From Actinomycetaceae bacterium (GTDB taxonomy: Bacteria > Actinomycetota > Actinomycetes > Actinomycetales > Actinomycetaceae), in NCBI GenBank assembly GCA_030524055.1, contig JAUNHH010000003.1:1-64000 (forward strand): 64,000 nucleotides of DNA. The letters run 5' to 3'. Both the position numbers and the translations under genes were made by a program. The notes under the pieces are model-generated. The model worked only from the letters and a program-made list of their open reading frames with translations. It searched no databases and was not told the origin of the DNA. This document shows, piece after piece, positions 38,553 through 47,727 of this stretch. The stretch's first letter is position 1. Every line of letters begins with the position of its first letter.

Positions 38553-39425
38553 ATGCCCACGACAGACGATCTGACCCAATGGCCAACCGAGTTTGCTGAC
38601 GCCTATGTTTTTGACTTGGATGGCACCATTTATCTGGGGGAACACCTTCTTCCCGGAGCACGACGTCTGATAGAGGCATTGCGTGGCCGTGATATTCCCG
38701 TGCGTTTCCTGTCGAATAATCCGACGAAGGATCCGCAACAATACGCAGATAAGTTAGAGGCTTTGGGTCTGCCTACCCCCATTGAAGAAATCGCCAATAC
38801 GGTGGTCACAATGACGACCTGGCTGGTCAATAACCGACCAGATGCCGTCGTTTACCCTATTGCTGAACCTCCACTTATTCGCGCATTAGAAAAAGCTGGT
38901 ATTGCGATCAGCGATAACCCGGAGGACATCGATATTGTTATTGCCTCCTATGATCGCTCTTTTGAGTATCGCAAACTCCAGATTGCCTTTGACGCCATTT
39001 GGTATCACAAACGTGCCATTCTTGTGGCCACCAACCCCGACCGTTTCTGCCCCTTCCCAGCGGGTAGGGGAGAGCCCGATTGCGCCGCAATTATTGCCGC
39101 AATTGAAGCCTGCACAGGGGTGACCTGTGAGGTCGTGGTTGGTAAACCTAATCCTCTGATGCTTCAAGCAGCCTTGAGTGGACTCGATATTGATCCCTCC
39201 CGCTGCATGATGGTCGGAGATCGGCTCGGGACCGATATCAAAATGGCTACCGATACCGGAATGCGTAGTGCTATGCCGCTGACAGGAGAATCCACTCTTG
39301 CCGAAGCGCTAGCCCTGCCTTCCACTGAGCGTCCAACCCATGTTCTTGATCGAGTTGATCGCCTGATCCCGCGCGCCGTGTGGGAAGAACTTGGGTGGAG
39401 CGAAGAAAACGACCGCGCCAACTAA
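38553..39425 (+). CDS. HAD-IIA family sugar phosphatase (NagD/AraL-like)
   Basis: 290 residues. HAD motif I is FDLDGTIYLG (nucleophile Asp about 24), motif II FLSNNPT, then VVGKPNPLMLQAAL (Lys) and MMVGDRLGTDIKMA (acidic motif IV). It is of the IIA-capped group that includes AraL of Bacillus, a promiscuous sugar phosphatase. Its neighbours downstream are an FGGY kinase and an AraM-like dehydrogenase. A housekeeping role, removing dead-end sugar phosphates made by the kinases, would fit. Confidence 0.85.
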   Translation: MPTTDDLTQWPTEFADAYVFDLDGTIYLGEHLLPGARRLIEALRGRDIPVRFLSNNPTKDPQQYADKLEALGLPTPIEEIANTVVTMTTWLVNNRPDAVVYPIAEPPLIRALEKAGIAISDNPEDIDIVIASYDRSFEYRKLQIAFDAIWYHKRAILVATNPDRFCPFPAGRGEPDCAAIIAAIEACTGVTCEVVVGKPNPLMLQAALSGLDIDPSRCMMVGDRLGTDIKMATDTGMRSAMPLTGESTLAEALALPSTERPTHVLDRVDRLIPRAVWEELGWSEENDRAN

Positions 39426-39476
39426 CCCTTCGTACACGCCAGACAAGGATGCCTGGCAGAAAAGGACTCATTTACC

Positions 39477-41036
39477 ATGAGCGTCACCTCATCCGGACCG
39501 TATCTTTTGGGCTTTGACTTTGGAACAGAATCCTGCCGAGCAGCGATTTTTGATCTCGAAGGTCACCCTATTGCCTTTGCCGCCACCCCATACCCCACTG
39601 CTCACCCACGCCCGGGTCGCGCGGAACAAAGCCCCGCTGACTGGTGGGATTCACTCGTGGCCTCCACACGCAAAGTCATGACAGATACCGGTATTCCTGC
39701 TCACGCGATTACGGGTATTTCCTATGACGCCACCACAATGACTGTGGTTGCCATGGATAAAACAGGACATGAACTCCGCCCTGCCATTATGTGGATGGAT
39801 GTGCGTGCCACTGAGCAAGCTGACCGCGCACAAACCACGGATCACTGGGCACGCCTGTATAACGGCGGCGGAACAATGCCCGCAACAGCCGAGTGGTATC
39901 CCTTTAAAGTTGCCTGGCTTAAAGAAAATGAGCCCGATATTTACGCCGAAGCATTCCGCCTGGTTGACGCTCCCGAGTGGATTAACTTCAAACTCACCGG
40001 CGAGTGGACCCTCAACATTAACTCCGCTGCCCTGCGTATGTACTACAACAGGGATAAAGGCGGATGGCCCGTCGAATTCTACGAGCATATTGGCTGTGGC
40101 GACGTCTTCGATAAGATCCCCGAAACGGTCAATGACTTGGGTGTGCCTGTAGGTGGACTCGCAGCTGGCCCTGCTCAAGAGCTCGGCCTCGTCCCGGGAA
40201 CCCCCGTCGCCCAAGGATGCCCCGATGCCTGGGCTGGCCAAATCGGTCTGGGCGTCGTCGATGCTGGTAAGACCGCCATTATTACCGGTTCTTCCCACGT
40301 CATTACCGGCCAGTCACCCGTGTCCCTCTACGGACAGGGATTCTTCGGTGGCTACACCGATGGCGTGATCCCTGGCCAATACACATGCGAGGGCGGCCTC
40401 GTTTCTTCCGGCTCTGTACTGAAGTGGTTCAAGGATAATTTCTGCAGTGACATTACCAGTGCTGCCGAACGCCTCGGCCTGAACCCCTATCGCGTCCTTG
40501 ACGAGCGCGCTGCACAAATTCCGATTGGTTCTGATGGCCTCATTATTAATGAGTACTTCCAAGGCAATCGCACGCCATACACCGATTCCAAGGCCCGCGG
40601 AATTATGACCGGATTGACCCTGGGGACAACTCCGGAACATATCTACCACGCCATTATGGAAGCCGTCTGCTACGGCGTTGCCCATAACCTCAAGGCATTC
40701 GCGGATGCCGGCTTTACCACCACCGAATTGGTGGCCTGCGGCGGCGCAACCAAGTCCCGCGAATGGATGCAAATGCATGCTGATGTGTCCGGCGTTCCCG
40801 TGTCACTGACTGAAGTTGGCGACGCTGTTGTTCTGGGATCATGCATGCTTGCCGCTGTGGGGGCAGGCCACTATTCCTCCATCCAGGACGCCGCAGCGCA
40901 TATGGTTCGTGAAACTGAGCGAATTGAACCTCGCCCAGAGGTCACCGAAGAATACGAGTTCTACCTCAACGCCTATATGGATACGTATCCTCGTGTTCAA
41001 GACCTCTGCCACGAAATGGTCGAGCACATTAACTAG
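39477..41036 (+). CDS. FGGY-family carbohydrate kinase (first of two)
   Basis: 519 residues. Two ASKHA domains: N-terminal phosphate loop GFDFGTESCRAAIFD, substrate-side GISYDATTMTVVAMD and IMWMDVRA, hinge GCPDAWAGQIGLGV, and C-terminal ELVACGGATKSREWMQMHADV (adenosine motif). It phosphorylates a polyol or ketose with ATP. The sequence is nearer to xylulokinase/erythritol-kinase types than to glycerol kinase, but the substrate is not determined. No isomerase or epimerase typical of xylose or arabinose use is nearby. Confidence 0.85.
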   Translation: MSVTSSGPYLLGFDFGTESCRAAIFDLEGHPIAFAATPYPTAHPRPGRAEQSPADWWDSLVASTRKVMTDTGIPAHAITGISYDATTMTVVAMDKTGHELRPAIMWMDVRATEQADRAQTTDHWARLYNGGGTMPATAEWYPFKVAWLKENEPDIYAEAFRLVDAPEWINFKLTGEWTLNINSAALRMYYNRDKGGWPVEFYEHIGCGDVFDKIPETVNDLGVPVGGLAAGPAQELGLVPGTPVAQGCPDAWAGQIGLGVVDAGKTAIITGSSHVITGQSPVSLYGQGFFGGYTDGVIPGQYTCEGGLVSSGSVLKWFKDNFCSDITSAAERLGLNPYRVLDERAAQIPIGSDGLIINEYFQGNRTPYTDSKARGIMTGLTLGTTPEHIYHAIMEAVCYGVAHNLKAFADAGFTTTELVACGGATKSREWMQMHADVSGVPVSLTEVGDAVVLGSCMLAAVGAGHYSSIQDAAAHMVRETERIEPRPEVTEEYEFYLNAYMDTYPRVQDLCHEMVEHIN

Positions 41037-41065
41037 GCACTACATAAGGACACCGGGAGTACACA

Positions 41066-42430
41066 ATGGGAAAGTCACTCATTGAGCAAGCCTTAGAAAC
41101 GGCAGATGAGACTGAAGAGATCGTGATTGGTACAGATGTTTTGGACCAAACAGGACCTCTTTTCGCCAGGGTTTTCCCTGGGAAAAAAGTCATTGTTGTT
41201 GCCGATGACAATACCTACGCAGCAGCAGGAAAAGAAGTGGAAGCGTCACTGGCTCACGCCGGAGTTGAAGCGCGGCCTCACTATATTTTCCCGGGTACCC
41301 CAACGCTGTATGCCGGATACGACAATGTCGAAATCCTGCGCGAACATGTGCGGGATATGGAGGATACGGTCATTTGCTCTATTGCTTCAGGCTCATTGAA
41401 TGACATTGCCAAACTTGCTTCCGGCGAACTTGGCCGCCCCTATATGAATGTCTGCACGGCAGCATCCGTTGATGGGTACGCCTCCTTTGGAGCCTCCATT
41501 TCTAAGGACGGCTTTAAAATCACTCGTGATTGCCCAGCCCCAGCAGCACTTGTTGCTGATTTGCCAGTGATTGCTGCTGCTCCTCAGCGCCTTACCGCCA
41601 CCGGTTACGGGGATCTCATTGAAAAGATCCCCGCCGGTGCGGACTGGATTCTCGCCGATGAGTTGGGCATTGAACCCATTGACCCCTATGTCTGGGGTCT
41701 CGTTCAAGGCCCTCTTATGGATGCTCTTGCTGACCCAGAAAAAATTGGGGCAGGGGATGCGTCAGCAATTGCTGGCCTCGCCGAAGGCAATATTATGTCT
41801 GGCTTGGCTATGCAGGCAGCAAAGTCTTCCCGTCCAGCATCAGGAGCTGGGCACCAATTCTCTCATGTCTGGGAAATGGAAGGCCATGGCCTCGATTGGG
41901 AACCACCCCTGTCCCACGGATTTAAAGTGGGTGTGGGAACAGTTGCCAGCTGCGCCATCTGGGAAGAAGCCCTCGCTATTGATATGTCCGCCCTCGACAT
42001 TGATGCCATTGTCGAAGCAGCACTGAGCGATGATGAGGTGGAAGAACGGGTCCGCGCCCTCCTCAGCCCTCGAATCGCCCAGGAAGCCGTCACCCACTCG
42101 GTCGGCAAGAACCTCCAAGGTGATGCTCTACGTGCCCGTATTGAAGCCATTCAAAAAGTCTGGCCGACGGTACGCGAACGTGTGGAATCACAACTCATTT
42201 CCCCAGAGGATGTGGCGGCACGGCTCAAAGCAGTGGGCGCTCCCTATCACCCTGAACTTATTGGGATTGACCTTGAAAGGATGCGCCAAACGCATCTGAA
42301 GGCTCAAATGATTCGCCCGCGCTACACCATCCTTGATGCCCTCATGGATATTGGTCAGTTTGAAGCGGTTGTGGAGCGTCTCTTTAGCCCAGAAGGCTAC
42401 TGGGGCCGCAATCCTCACCCAGCTGAATGA
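41066..42430 (+). CDS. AraM/glycerol-1-phosphate dehydrogenase-like enzyme
   Basis: 454 residues. It is an iron/zinc-type alcohol dehydrogenase of the sn-glycerol-1-phosphate dehydrogenase group: VIVVADDNTYAAAG, CSIASGSLNDIAKLAS (nicotinamide/phosphate loop), VCTAASVDGYASFGASI, and metal-ligand His residues in SGAGHQFSHVWEMEG and LSHGFKVGVG. In Bacillus, AraM makes glycerol 1-phosphate for lipids and sits in the arabinose operon after AraL. Here it may reduce or oxidise a C3-C5 phosphate. GGGAG lies six bases before the ATG. Confidence 0.82.
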   Translation: MGKSLIEQALETADETEEIVIGTDVLDQTGPLFARVFPGKKVIVVADDNTYAAAGKEVEASLAHAGVEARPHYIFPGTPTLYAGYDNVEILREHVRDMEDTVICSIASGSLNDIAKLASGELGRPYMNVCTAASVDGYASFGASISKDGFKITRDCPAPAALVADLPVIAAAPQRLTATGYGDLIEKIPAGADWILADELGIEPIDPYVWGLVQGPLMDALADPEKIGAGDASAIAGLAEGNIMSGLAMQAAKSSRPASGAGHQFSHVWEMEGHGLDWEPPLSHGFKVGVGTVASCAIWEEALAIDMSALDIDAIVEAALSDDEVEERVRALLSPRIAQEAVTHSVGKNLQGDALRARIEAIQKVWPTVRERVESQLISPEDVAARLKAVGAPYHPELIGIDLERMRQTHLKAQMIRPRYTILDALMDIGQFEAVVERLFSPEGYWGRNPHPAE

Positions 42431-42466
42431 CCCACCACTACATCCGCCTATTCGTGAGAAGGAATT

Positions 42467-44140
42467 ATGGTCAACGACGACACTTATATTCTCGGACTGG
42501 ACTTCGGCACCTTATCGGTACGCGCTGCTATTGTGCGTGTCGCTAACGGTGAGGTGTGCGGTGACGCTGTCGTGGAATACGCGACGCCCATTATGGACCG
42601 CACATTAACTGCCGGAGATAACCGTCCCCTTCCCCCCGATTTCGCATTACAGGTTCCCGCCGACTATCTGGTGGCTGTTAAAGAGGTTGTTCCTGCAGCC
42701 ATTAGAGCCGCCGATGTCGATGCCGATCAGATTATTGCGATTGGCCTTGATGGCACATCGGCAACCGTCCTCGTCACTGATAAAGACGGAAAACCGCTGT
42801 GCGAAGACCCGCGTTTTGTCAACGAACCCCAGGCCTATATGAAGCTCTGGAAACACCACGGAGCACAAGCTCAGGTAGAGCGCATTATTGCCCTGGCAAA
42901 AGAACGCAAAGAACCCTGGTTGGCGCGCTACGGGGGAACGCTTTCTTCTGAAATGCTTCTGCCTAAGGCCCTGGAGACTTTAGAAAATGCGCCCGAGGTC
43001 TATGCCGAGGCCGCAGAAATCGTCAATCTCATCGATTGGCTGACCTGGCTGCTCACGGGGGTTCCTGCCTACGCTGCAGGCGATTCAGGGTATAAGCGGA
43101 TGTTCCAGGATGGGACCTACCCCTCCCGCGACTACCTTGAAGCTCTGAACCCTGACTTTGGTGGGGTTTTCGAGGAGAAAATGTCGCATCCCATTGTTGC
43201 CTTGGGTGACAAGGTCGGTGGCTTAACCGCCGAGTGGGCGCAAGCCTTTGGCCTCAAAGAAGGCATTGCAGTAGCTGCGGGCAATATTGATGCCCATGTC
43301 CATGCCGCTTCAGTTGCTGCCGTGCGCCCCGGACAACTCACAGGCATCCTCGGTACTTCCAGCTGTTGGATCCTCCCGGGCGAAGAGTTCAAAGAGGTTC
43401 CTGGGCTTTTCGGTATTGTCGATGGGGGAGTGGCCCCCGGCTCATGGGGTTTCGAGGGCGGACAAAGCGCCGTTGGAGATATCTTCGCCTGGTTTGTGGA
43501 CACCAATGTGCCCCAACAGTACTTCGATGAAGCCAAAGAAAAAGGCACCTCCGTTCACGATGTCCTGGTTGAAAAGGCAAGCGCCCAAGAAATTGGTGAG
43601 CATGGCCTGGTCGCCCTTGATTGGTGGAATGGCAATCGCTCAATTCTGGTGGACTCTAATCTCAGTGGCCTCATGATTGGCCAAAGCCTGACCACAACCC
43701 CTGTGGATCAATATCGCGCCCTCTTGGAGTCCACTGCCTTTGGCGCCCGCGTCATTATTGACAACTTCGAGGAATATGGTGTCCCCGTTGAAGAAATCCG
43801 TGTAGCGGGCGGTTTGCTCAAGAATAGTTTCCTGATGCAGATGTATGCTGACATTACCCGTCGGCCTTTGCGTATTGCTTCTGTTGAGCAAGCCGGAGCC
43901 CATGGAAGCGCCATTTTTGCTTCTGTGGCTGCCGGAGCCTACCCCGATATTTTCGCCGCCTGCGAAGCAATGGGTGGGGTTGCCGAAAGAGTCTATGAAC
44001 CCAATGAAGAAGCCTCAAAAGCCTATGATCCTCTCTTTGAGATCTACCTCGAGCTTTATGACCTCTTTGGGCGAAATAACCCGGCAATGCACACTCTGAA
44101 GAACATTCGTGCAGCCGCCCTCGAAAAGAAGGGAAGCTGA
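42467..44140 (+). CDS. FGGY-family kinase, ribulokinase-like (AraB type)
   Basis: 557 residues, the length of ribulokinase. Motifs: GLDFGTLSVRAAIVRV, the long insert LPPDFALQVPADYLVAVKEVVP, IGLDGTSATVLVTDKDGKPL, AGNIDAHVHAASVAAVRPG with GTSSCWIL, and IRVAGGLLKNSFLMQMYADI. AraB-type enzymes phosphorylate ribulose and other ketopentoses. No araA or araD is present, so this is not an arabinose operon. With the RpiB-like isomerase a ketose phosphate could be passed on to the pentose-phosphate pool. Confidence 0.85.
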   Translation: MVNDDTYILGLDFGTLSVRAAIVRVANGEVCGDAVVEYATPIMDRTLTAGDNRPLPPDFALQVPADYLVAVKEVVPAAIRAADVDADQIIAIGLDGTSATVLVTDKDGKPLCEDPRFVNEPQAYMKLWKHHGAQAQVERIIALAKERKEPWLARYGGTLSSEMLLPKALETLENAPEVYAEAAEIVNLIDWLTWLLTGVPAYAAGDSGYKRMFQDGTYPSRDYLEALNPDFGGVFEEKMSHPIVALGDKVGGLTAEWAQAFGLKEGIAVAAGNIDAHVHAASVAAVRPGQLTGILGTSSCWILPGEEFKEVPGLFGIVDGGVAPGSWGFEGGQSAVGDIFAWFVDTNVPQQYFDEAKEKGTSVHDVLVEKASAQEIGEHGLVALDWWNGNRSILVDSNLSGLMIGQSLTTTPVDQYRALLESTAFGARVIIDNFEEYGVPVEEIRVAGGLLKNSFLMQMYADITRRPLRIASVEQAGAHGSAIFASVAAGAYPDIFAACEAMGGVAERVYEPNEEASKAYDPLFEIYLELYDLFGRNNPAMHTLKNIRAAALEKKGS

Positions 44141-44150
44141 CGAATATCAG

Positions 44151-44184
44151 GGTAAGGTCCGCTTTGAGAGAAGCGGACCTTACC
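44151..44184 (+). terminator. Perfect 14-bp hairpin upstream of the regulator gene
   Basis: GGTAAGGTCCGCTT and AAGCGGACCTTACC are exact inverted arms with a six-base loop, starting 11 bases after the kinase stop and ending 19 bases before the regulator ATG. There is no T-run, so it could be a U-less terminator, an attenuator or an mRNA processing/stability element. Confidence 0.6.
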
Positions 44185-44203
44185 CATGTGCCAAAGGAGG
44201 AAG

Positions 44204-45175
44204 ATGGATAGTCTGCGCGACCAACAAATGCTTCAGGCTGCCCAGTTGTACTACTACGAACAACTGACTCAAGCCGCAATTGCAGAACGAATGGACTGCA
44301 CTCGGTGGACTGTTGGACGCCTCCTTGACGAGGCGCGTTCCAGTGGCATGGTCACTATTACCATTAACCACCCTCACGCCAGAGTACGCATGATTGAAAC
44401 GGAACTCATGGAACGTTTCGATCTACGCGAAGCCATTGTTCTTCCTTTCCAAGGAGGAGAGTCACTCACTTCCGCCCTGGTCGCGTCTGCTGCCGCTGTA
44501 CATATCACTCATATTCGTCCCCGTATTACCTCGATCGGGGTCGCCTGGGGGCGCACAATGACTGCTGTTGCGCGGGAGATGCCAGAAGGGTGGACCACAG
44601 GCCTTCAGGTGTTCCAAACCTACGGCGGGCTGGTGCGCACCAATGATGACACTGTTGCGGACTCTATTGGGATGATGGCCCGTAGGGGAGAGGGAGTGGG
44701 GCATATGATTCCTGCCCCCGCTATTGTTGCGGAAGTGCCACTGGGGAGGTGGCTCAAACGTGAACCCAGCGTTTTTCAGACCTTAGAAGCGGCCACAAAA
44801 GCTGATCTTCTTGTCTTTTCTCCAGGTGTCCTCGAGCCGAATTCTGTTCTTGTTCGCTCTGGTTTCCTTACCGCCAATGGCATGGCAAAACTCAGTGCAA
44901 TGGGGGCCGTCACTGATCTTTTCTCTCACTTTGTTGACGCCTACGGGCAGGTGGTCTCCAAAGAACTCGAAGCTCGGACGATTGCTATTTCCCTCGACAG
45001 CGTCAAACGAGCAAAAGCCCGAATGGTGGTGGCCTCAGGCGAGGCAAAAATCCTGCCATTAAAAGTGGTCCTTGCGGGAGGCTACGCAAATATCGTTGTC
45101 ACCGATGAAGTGACTGCCCGCGCAGTATTGGACTCAACCGATGAATCCTCTCAGAAAGAAAGAAGCATACAATGA
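44204..45175 (+). CDS. SorC/DeoR-type sugar-binding transcriptional regulator
   Basis: 323 residues. An N-terminal helix-turn-helix (LTQAAIAERMDCTRWTVGRLL, about 22-43) is followed by a SorC-type effector domain (GVAWGRTMTAVAREMP, then PAPAIV and LVFSPGVLEPNSVLVRSG). EryD and SorC regulators of this family bind phosphorylated sugars or polyols. The ATG at 44204 follows AAAGGAGG; an ATG at 44186 would overlap that site. It probably controls the cluster through the palindrome at 36911-36926. Its stop overlaps the next start as ATGA. Confidence 0.88.
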   Translation: MDSLRDQQMLQAAQLYYYEQLTQAAIAERMDCTRWTVGRLLDEARSSGMVTITINHPHARVRMIETELMERFDLREAIVLPFQGGESLTSALVASAAAVHITHIRPRITSIGVAWGRTMTAVAREMPEGWTTGLQVFQTYGGLVRTNDDTVADSIGMMARRGEGVGHMIPAPAIVAEVPLGRWLKREPSVFQTLEAATKADLLVFSPGVLEPNSVLVRSGFLTANGMAKLSAMGAVTDLFSHFVDAYGQVVSKELEARTIAISLDSVKRAKARMVVASGEAKILPLKVVLAGGYANIVVTDEVTARAVLDSTDESSQKERSIQ

Positions 45176-46224
45176 CAACTGTCGCAGTTCTTGGCGCAGG
45201 GATTATGGCCACTGCCCTGACCTTTCCTTTAGCAGAAAATGGCCATGATGTCCGTTTAGTGGGAACCCACCTTGATCGGGACATTATTGATTCTATTCAG
45301 CGTACCGGGCGTCATCCCGATTTAGATCTTGTGGTCAATGAAAATGTGCGCGCCTATCAACTTGAAGATGCCGCGGAGGCATTTGCTGATGCTGAAGTTG
45401 CAATGTCTGGGGTCAATAGTTTTGGTGTGCGATGGGCTGGCGAACAATTCGCTTCTCTTTTGCGTCCCGGAATGAAAGTCCTCTCTATTACTAAAGGGAT
45501 GGAAGCCGATGAGCAAGGCAATTTGGCAATCTTGCCGAATGTTCTCCATGAATGTGTCGGCCCCGACCTCGTGAATGCCTGCACATGGACCGCTATTGTC
45601 GGTCCCTCTATTGCTGGTGAAGTTGCCGTCCACCACGATACCTGCGTTGTTTTCTGTGGCGAGGACGGGGATGCGAATGAATTCCTGGCGAATTTATTCC
45701 GCACTGACTATTACCATGTGTGGACATCCACGGACTTTATTGGCCATGAAGTTGGTGCGGCTGTCAAAAATATCTACGCTTTTGCCGCCGGATTTGGCGC
45801 TGGCCTTCTCGATAAAGAAGGTAAAACAGGGGACCGCTATGTGCGCTATAACTATGGCGCCGCTGTCTTTGCTCAGGGCCAAAAAGAATTGCGCCAATTC
45901 GTCGAATTGCTAGGCGGAGTTCCCACAACTGCTGATGGCCTTGGCGGGGTTGGGGATATGTTTGTCACCTCAATGGGTGGCCGCAATGTGATGGCTGGCC
46001 GATATGTTGGTTCCGGCGTTCCTTTTAGCGATGTCCGCGATTCCCTAATGAAAGGCGTCACCCTAGAAGGGGTCAATGCTATTCGCGTGATTGGCGGGGC
46101 ATTAGAGCCACTTACTGAACGCGGAATCATTAAACCCACAGATTTCCCCCTGTGCCGCTATCTTTATGACGTGATTGAACATGACGCTCCTTTAGATATG
46201 CCCTGGGATCGCTTTTTTGTCTAG
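45172..46224 (+). CDS. GpsA-like NAD(P)-dependent glycerol-3-phosphate dehydrogenase family protein
   Basis: 350 residues. Rossmann motif AVLGAGIMATAL (third Gly replaced by Ala), SITKGMEAD, the GPSIAGEVA segment, catalytic Lys in GAAVKNIYAFAAGFGAG and GLGGVGDMFVT all match the GpsA fold. The coupled position at the end of a sugar cluster, and the altered cofactor loop, suggest a specialised dehydrogenase acting on a polyol phosphate rather than the housekeeping GpsA. Supplying glycerol 3-phosphate to the neighbouring polymer genes is another possibility. Confidence 0.82.
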   Translation: MTTVAVLGAGIMATALTFPLAENGHDVRLVGTHLDRDIIDSIQRTGRHPDLDLVVNENVRAYQLEDAAEAFADAEVAMSGVNSFGVRWAGEQFASLLRPGMKVLSITKGMEADEQGNLAILPNVLHECVGPDLVNACTWTAIVGPSIAGEVAVHHDTCVVFCGEDGDANEFLANLFRTDYYHVWTSTDFIGHEVGAAVKNIYAFAAGFGAGLLDKEGKTGDRYVRYNYGAAVFAQGQKELRQFVELLGGVPTTADGLGGVGDMFVTSMGGRNVMAGRYVGSGVPFSDVRDSLMKGVTLEGVNAIRVIGGALEPLTERGIIKPTDFPLCRYLYDVIEHDAPLDMPWDRFFV

Positions 46225-46258
46225 TGGACGCCTCAACCACACAGGGGCAGACTCCACG

Positions 46259-46264
46259 TAGTCT
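46259..46264 (+). promoter_or_regulatory. Possible leaderless -10 box of purU
   Basis: TAGTCT ends six bases before the purU ATG, with no ribosome-binding site. It also sits in the right arm of a GGGGCAGACT / AGTCTTGCCCC inverted repeat (46244-46270, one bulge) that could be the terminator of the preceding operon. Confidence 0.4.
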
Positions 46265-46270
46265 TGCCCC

Positions 46271-47131
46271 ATGACAGAATCCACCTCAACGCAATTGGTT
46301 GTTACTCTTTCGTGCCCCGATGGGCCCGGCATCGTTCACGCTGTTACCGGAGTAATGACAGGAAATGGCTGCAATATCATCCAATCTCAGCAATTTGGTG
46401 CTGCAGATTCGGGCCAATTCTTTATGCGCGTTGAGGTGGATTCTCCTGTGGGCCGCACTCCCGTTGAAGAAGGCCTCGCTGAGGTGGCCAAACGCTTTAA
46501 TGCCACATGGAATGTTGATGAACTGGGGCGACGCCTACGCACAGTGATTATGGTGTCCCGCGAAGGGCACTGCCTCCAGGATCTTCTCTATCGCCAACGG
46601 ACCCAGGGGCTTCCTATTGATGTGGTCGCTGTTGTGGGCAACCACCCCGACCTTGCCCCTGTGGCCCAGTTCTACGGCATTCCTTTCCTGCTGATTCCTG
46701 TCACCCCCGAAACGAAGCCGGAAGCCGAAGCACGTCTGCTGGACCTGGTGAAATCCGAAAAGGTCGAACTCATCGTTCTTGCCCGTTATATGCAGATAAT
46801 CTCAGAATCTGTCTGTCAGACTATGGCTGGACGAATTATTAATATCCACCACTCCTTCCTGCCGAGCTTTAAAGGCGCCCGCCCCTATGCCCAAGCTCAC
46901 GAACGTGGCGTGAAACTCATTGGAGCGACCGCACACTATGTCACTCCTGATCTCGACGAGGGGCCAATTATTGAACAGGATGTGACTCGTGTGTCACATG
47001 CAGACACCACTGCGGACATGGTTGCCTCAGGTCAGGACGTTGAACGACGGGTCCTTGCTCAAGCAGTTCGTTGGCATTCTGAGCATCGAGTTCTCCTTGA
47101 TGGGACTCGAACGGTGGTCTTTTCCCGCTGA
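46271..47131 (+). CDS. purU: Formyltetrahydrofolate deformylase
   Basis: 286 residues. It hydrolyses 10-formyl-tetrahydrofolate to formate and tetrahydrofolate. An N-terminal ACT domain (VVTLSCPDGPGIVHAVTGVM) is followed by a formyltransferase-like domain with NIHHSFLPSFKGARPYAQA (catalytic His), GATAHYVTPDLDEGPII (catalytic Asp) and VGNHPDLAP. The length is usual. It stands between the sugar cluster and the glycopolymer cluster and has no clear link to either. Confidence 0.95.
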   Translation: MTESTSTQLVVTLSCPDGPGIVHAVTGVMTGNGCNIIQSQQFGAADSGQFFMRVEVDSPVGRTPVEEGLAEVAKRFNATWNVDELGRRLRTVIMVSREGHCLQDLLYRQRTQGLPIDVVAVVGNHPDLAPVAQFYGIPFLLIPVTPETKPEAEARLLDLVKSEKVELIVLARYMQIISESVCQTMAGRIINIHHSFLPSFKGARPYAQAHERGVKLIGATAHYVTPDLDEGPIIEQDVTRVSHADTTADMVASGQDVERRVLAQAVRWHSEHRVLLDGTRTVVFSR

Positions 47132-47187
47132 ACTCCAAGGATCGAAGGGCTTTGACAATCGCCCGCGCCTCGGTCACCGTTAATGCT

Positions 47188-47727
47188 ATGACAACAGGTC
47201 ACGCCACTGACGGTGGCGACGGGCTCATCCCAGCTCCTTCGCGTATCGTCGGATATGTCCCCGGTGGTTTCGATATGCTCCACATCGGGCATCTCAATGT
47301 TCTTCGTGCTGCGCGCAAACATTGTGATCGCCTCGTGGTGGGGGTTGCTACCGATGAATCTTTGGAAAGAATGAAGGGGCGTCCGCCAGTTATTCCCTTG
47401 CGGGAACGCTGCGAATTGATTGCCTCCCTGCGTTTTGTTGATGCAGTGGTGGTTGATCTTGATCAAGATAAACGCCTTGCCTGGCGCCTTCAGCCCTTCG
47501 ATATCCTCTTTAAAGGAGACGATTGGCAGGGCACAGAAAAAGGCGCCCGTCTTGAAGAAGAATTAGCCGAGGTTGGGGCGCGGGTCTTTTACCTGCCCTA
47601 CACCCCTTCCACATCCTCAACAATGCTGCGCAGTTTCCTGACCCCTAAGGATGTCGCCCAAGAACTTGGGCCCGAGGCAGTGGATAAAGACCAACCCGGT
47701 GCGCATTCCGCGGAGGCGACCAAGTGA
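47188..47727 (+). CDS. TagD/GCT-like nucleotidyltransferase (probable polyol-phosphate cytidylyltransferase)
   Basis: 179 residues. The nucleotidyltransferase signatures are GGFDMLHIGHLNVLRAA (HxGH) and YTPSTSSTMLRSFL (the ISTT-like end motif). Members activate glycerol 3-phosphate or a related polyol phosphate with CTP (TagD) or act on other phosphates with ATP. The next gene encodes a CDP-alcohol phosphotransferase and overlaps it by four bases, so a CDP-polyol product is likely. The ATG at 47188 is chosen over 47152 because homologous sequence begins after it. Confidence 0.82.
   Translation: MTTGHATDGGDGLIPAPSRIVGYVPGGFDMLHIGHLNVLRAARKHCDRLVVGVATDESLERMKGRPPVIPLRERCELIASLRFVDAVVVDLDQDKRLAWRLQPFDILFKGDDWQGTEKGARLEEELAEVGARVFYLPYTPSTSSTMLRSFLTPKDVAQELGPEAVDKDQPGAHSAEATK

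Noticed and set aside
40385..44128. Weaker matches to the 12-base word (for example CGAGGGCGG or CCGCCCTCG at about 40387, 41994, 43456 and 44117)
   Set aside because: Only eight or nine bases match and such short G+C-rich words are expected by chance in this composition, so they were not counted.
37034..44140. Calling the cluster an L-arabinose operon because of AraB-, AraL- and AraM-like genes
   Set aside because: There is no arabinose isomerase or ribulose-phosphate 4-epimerase, and the first kinase, RpiB-like isomerase and SorC-type regulator do not belong to arabinose operons.
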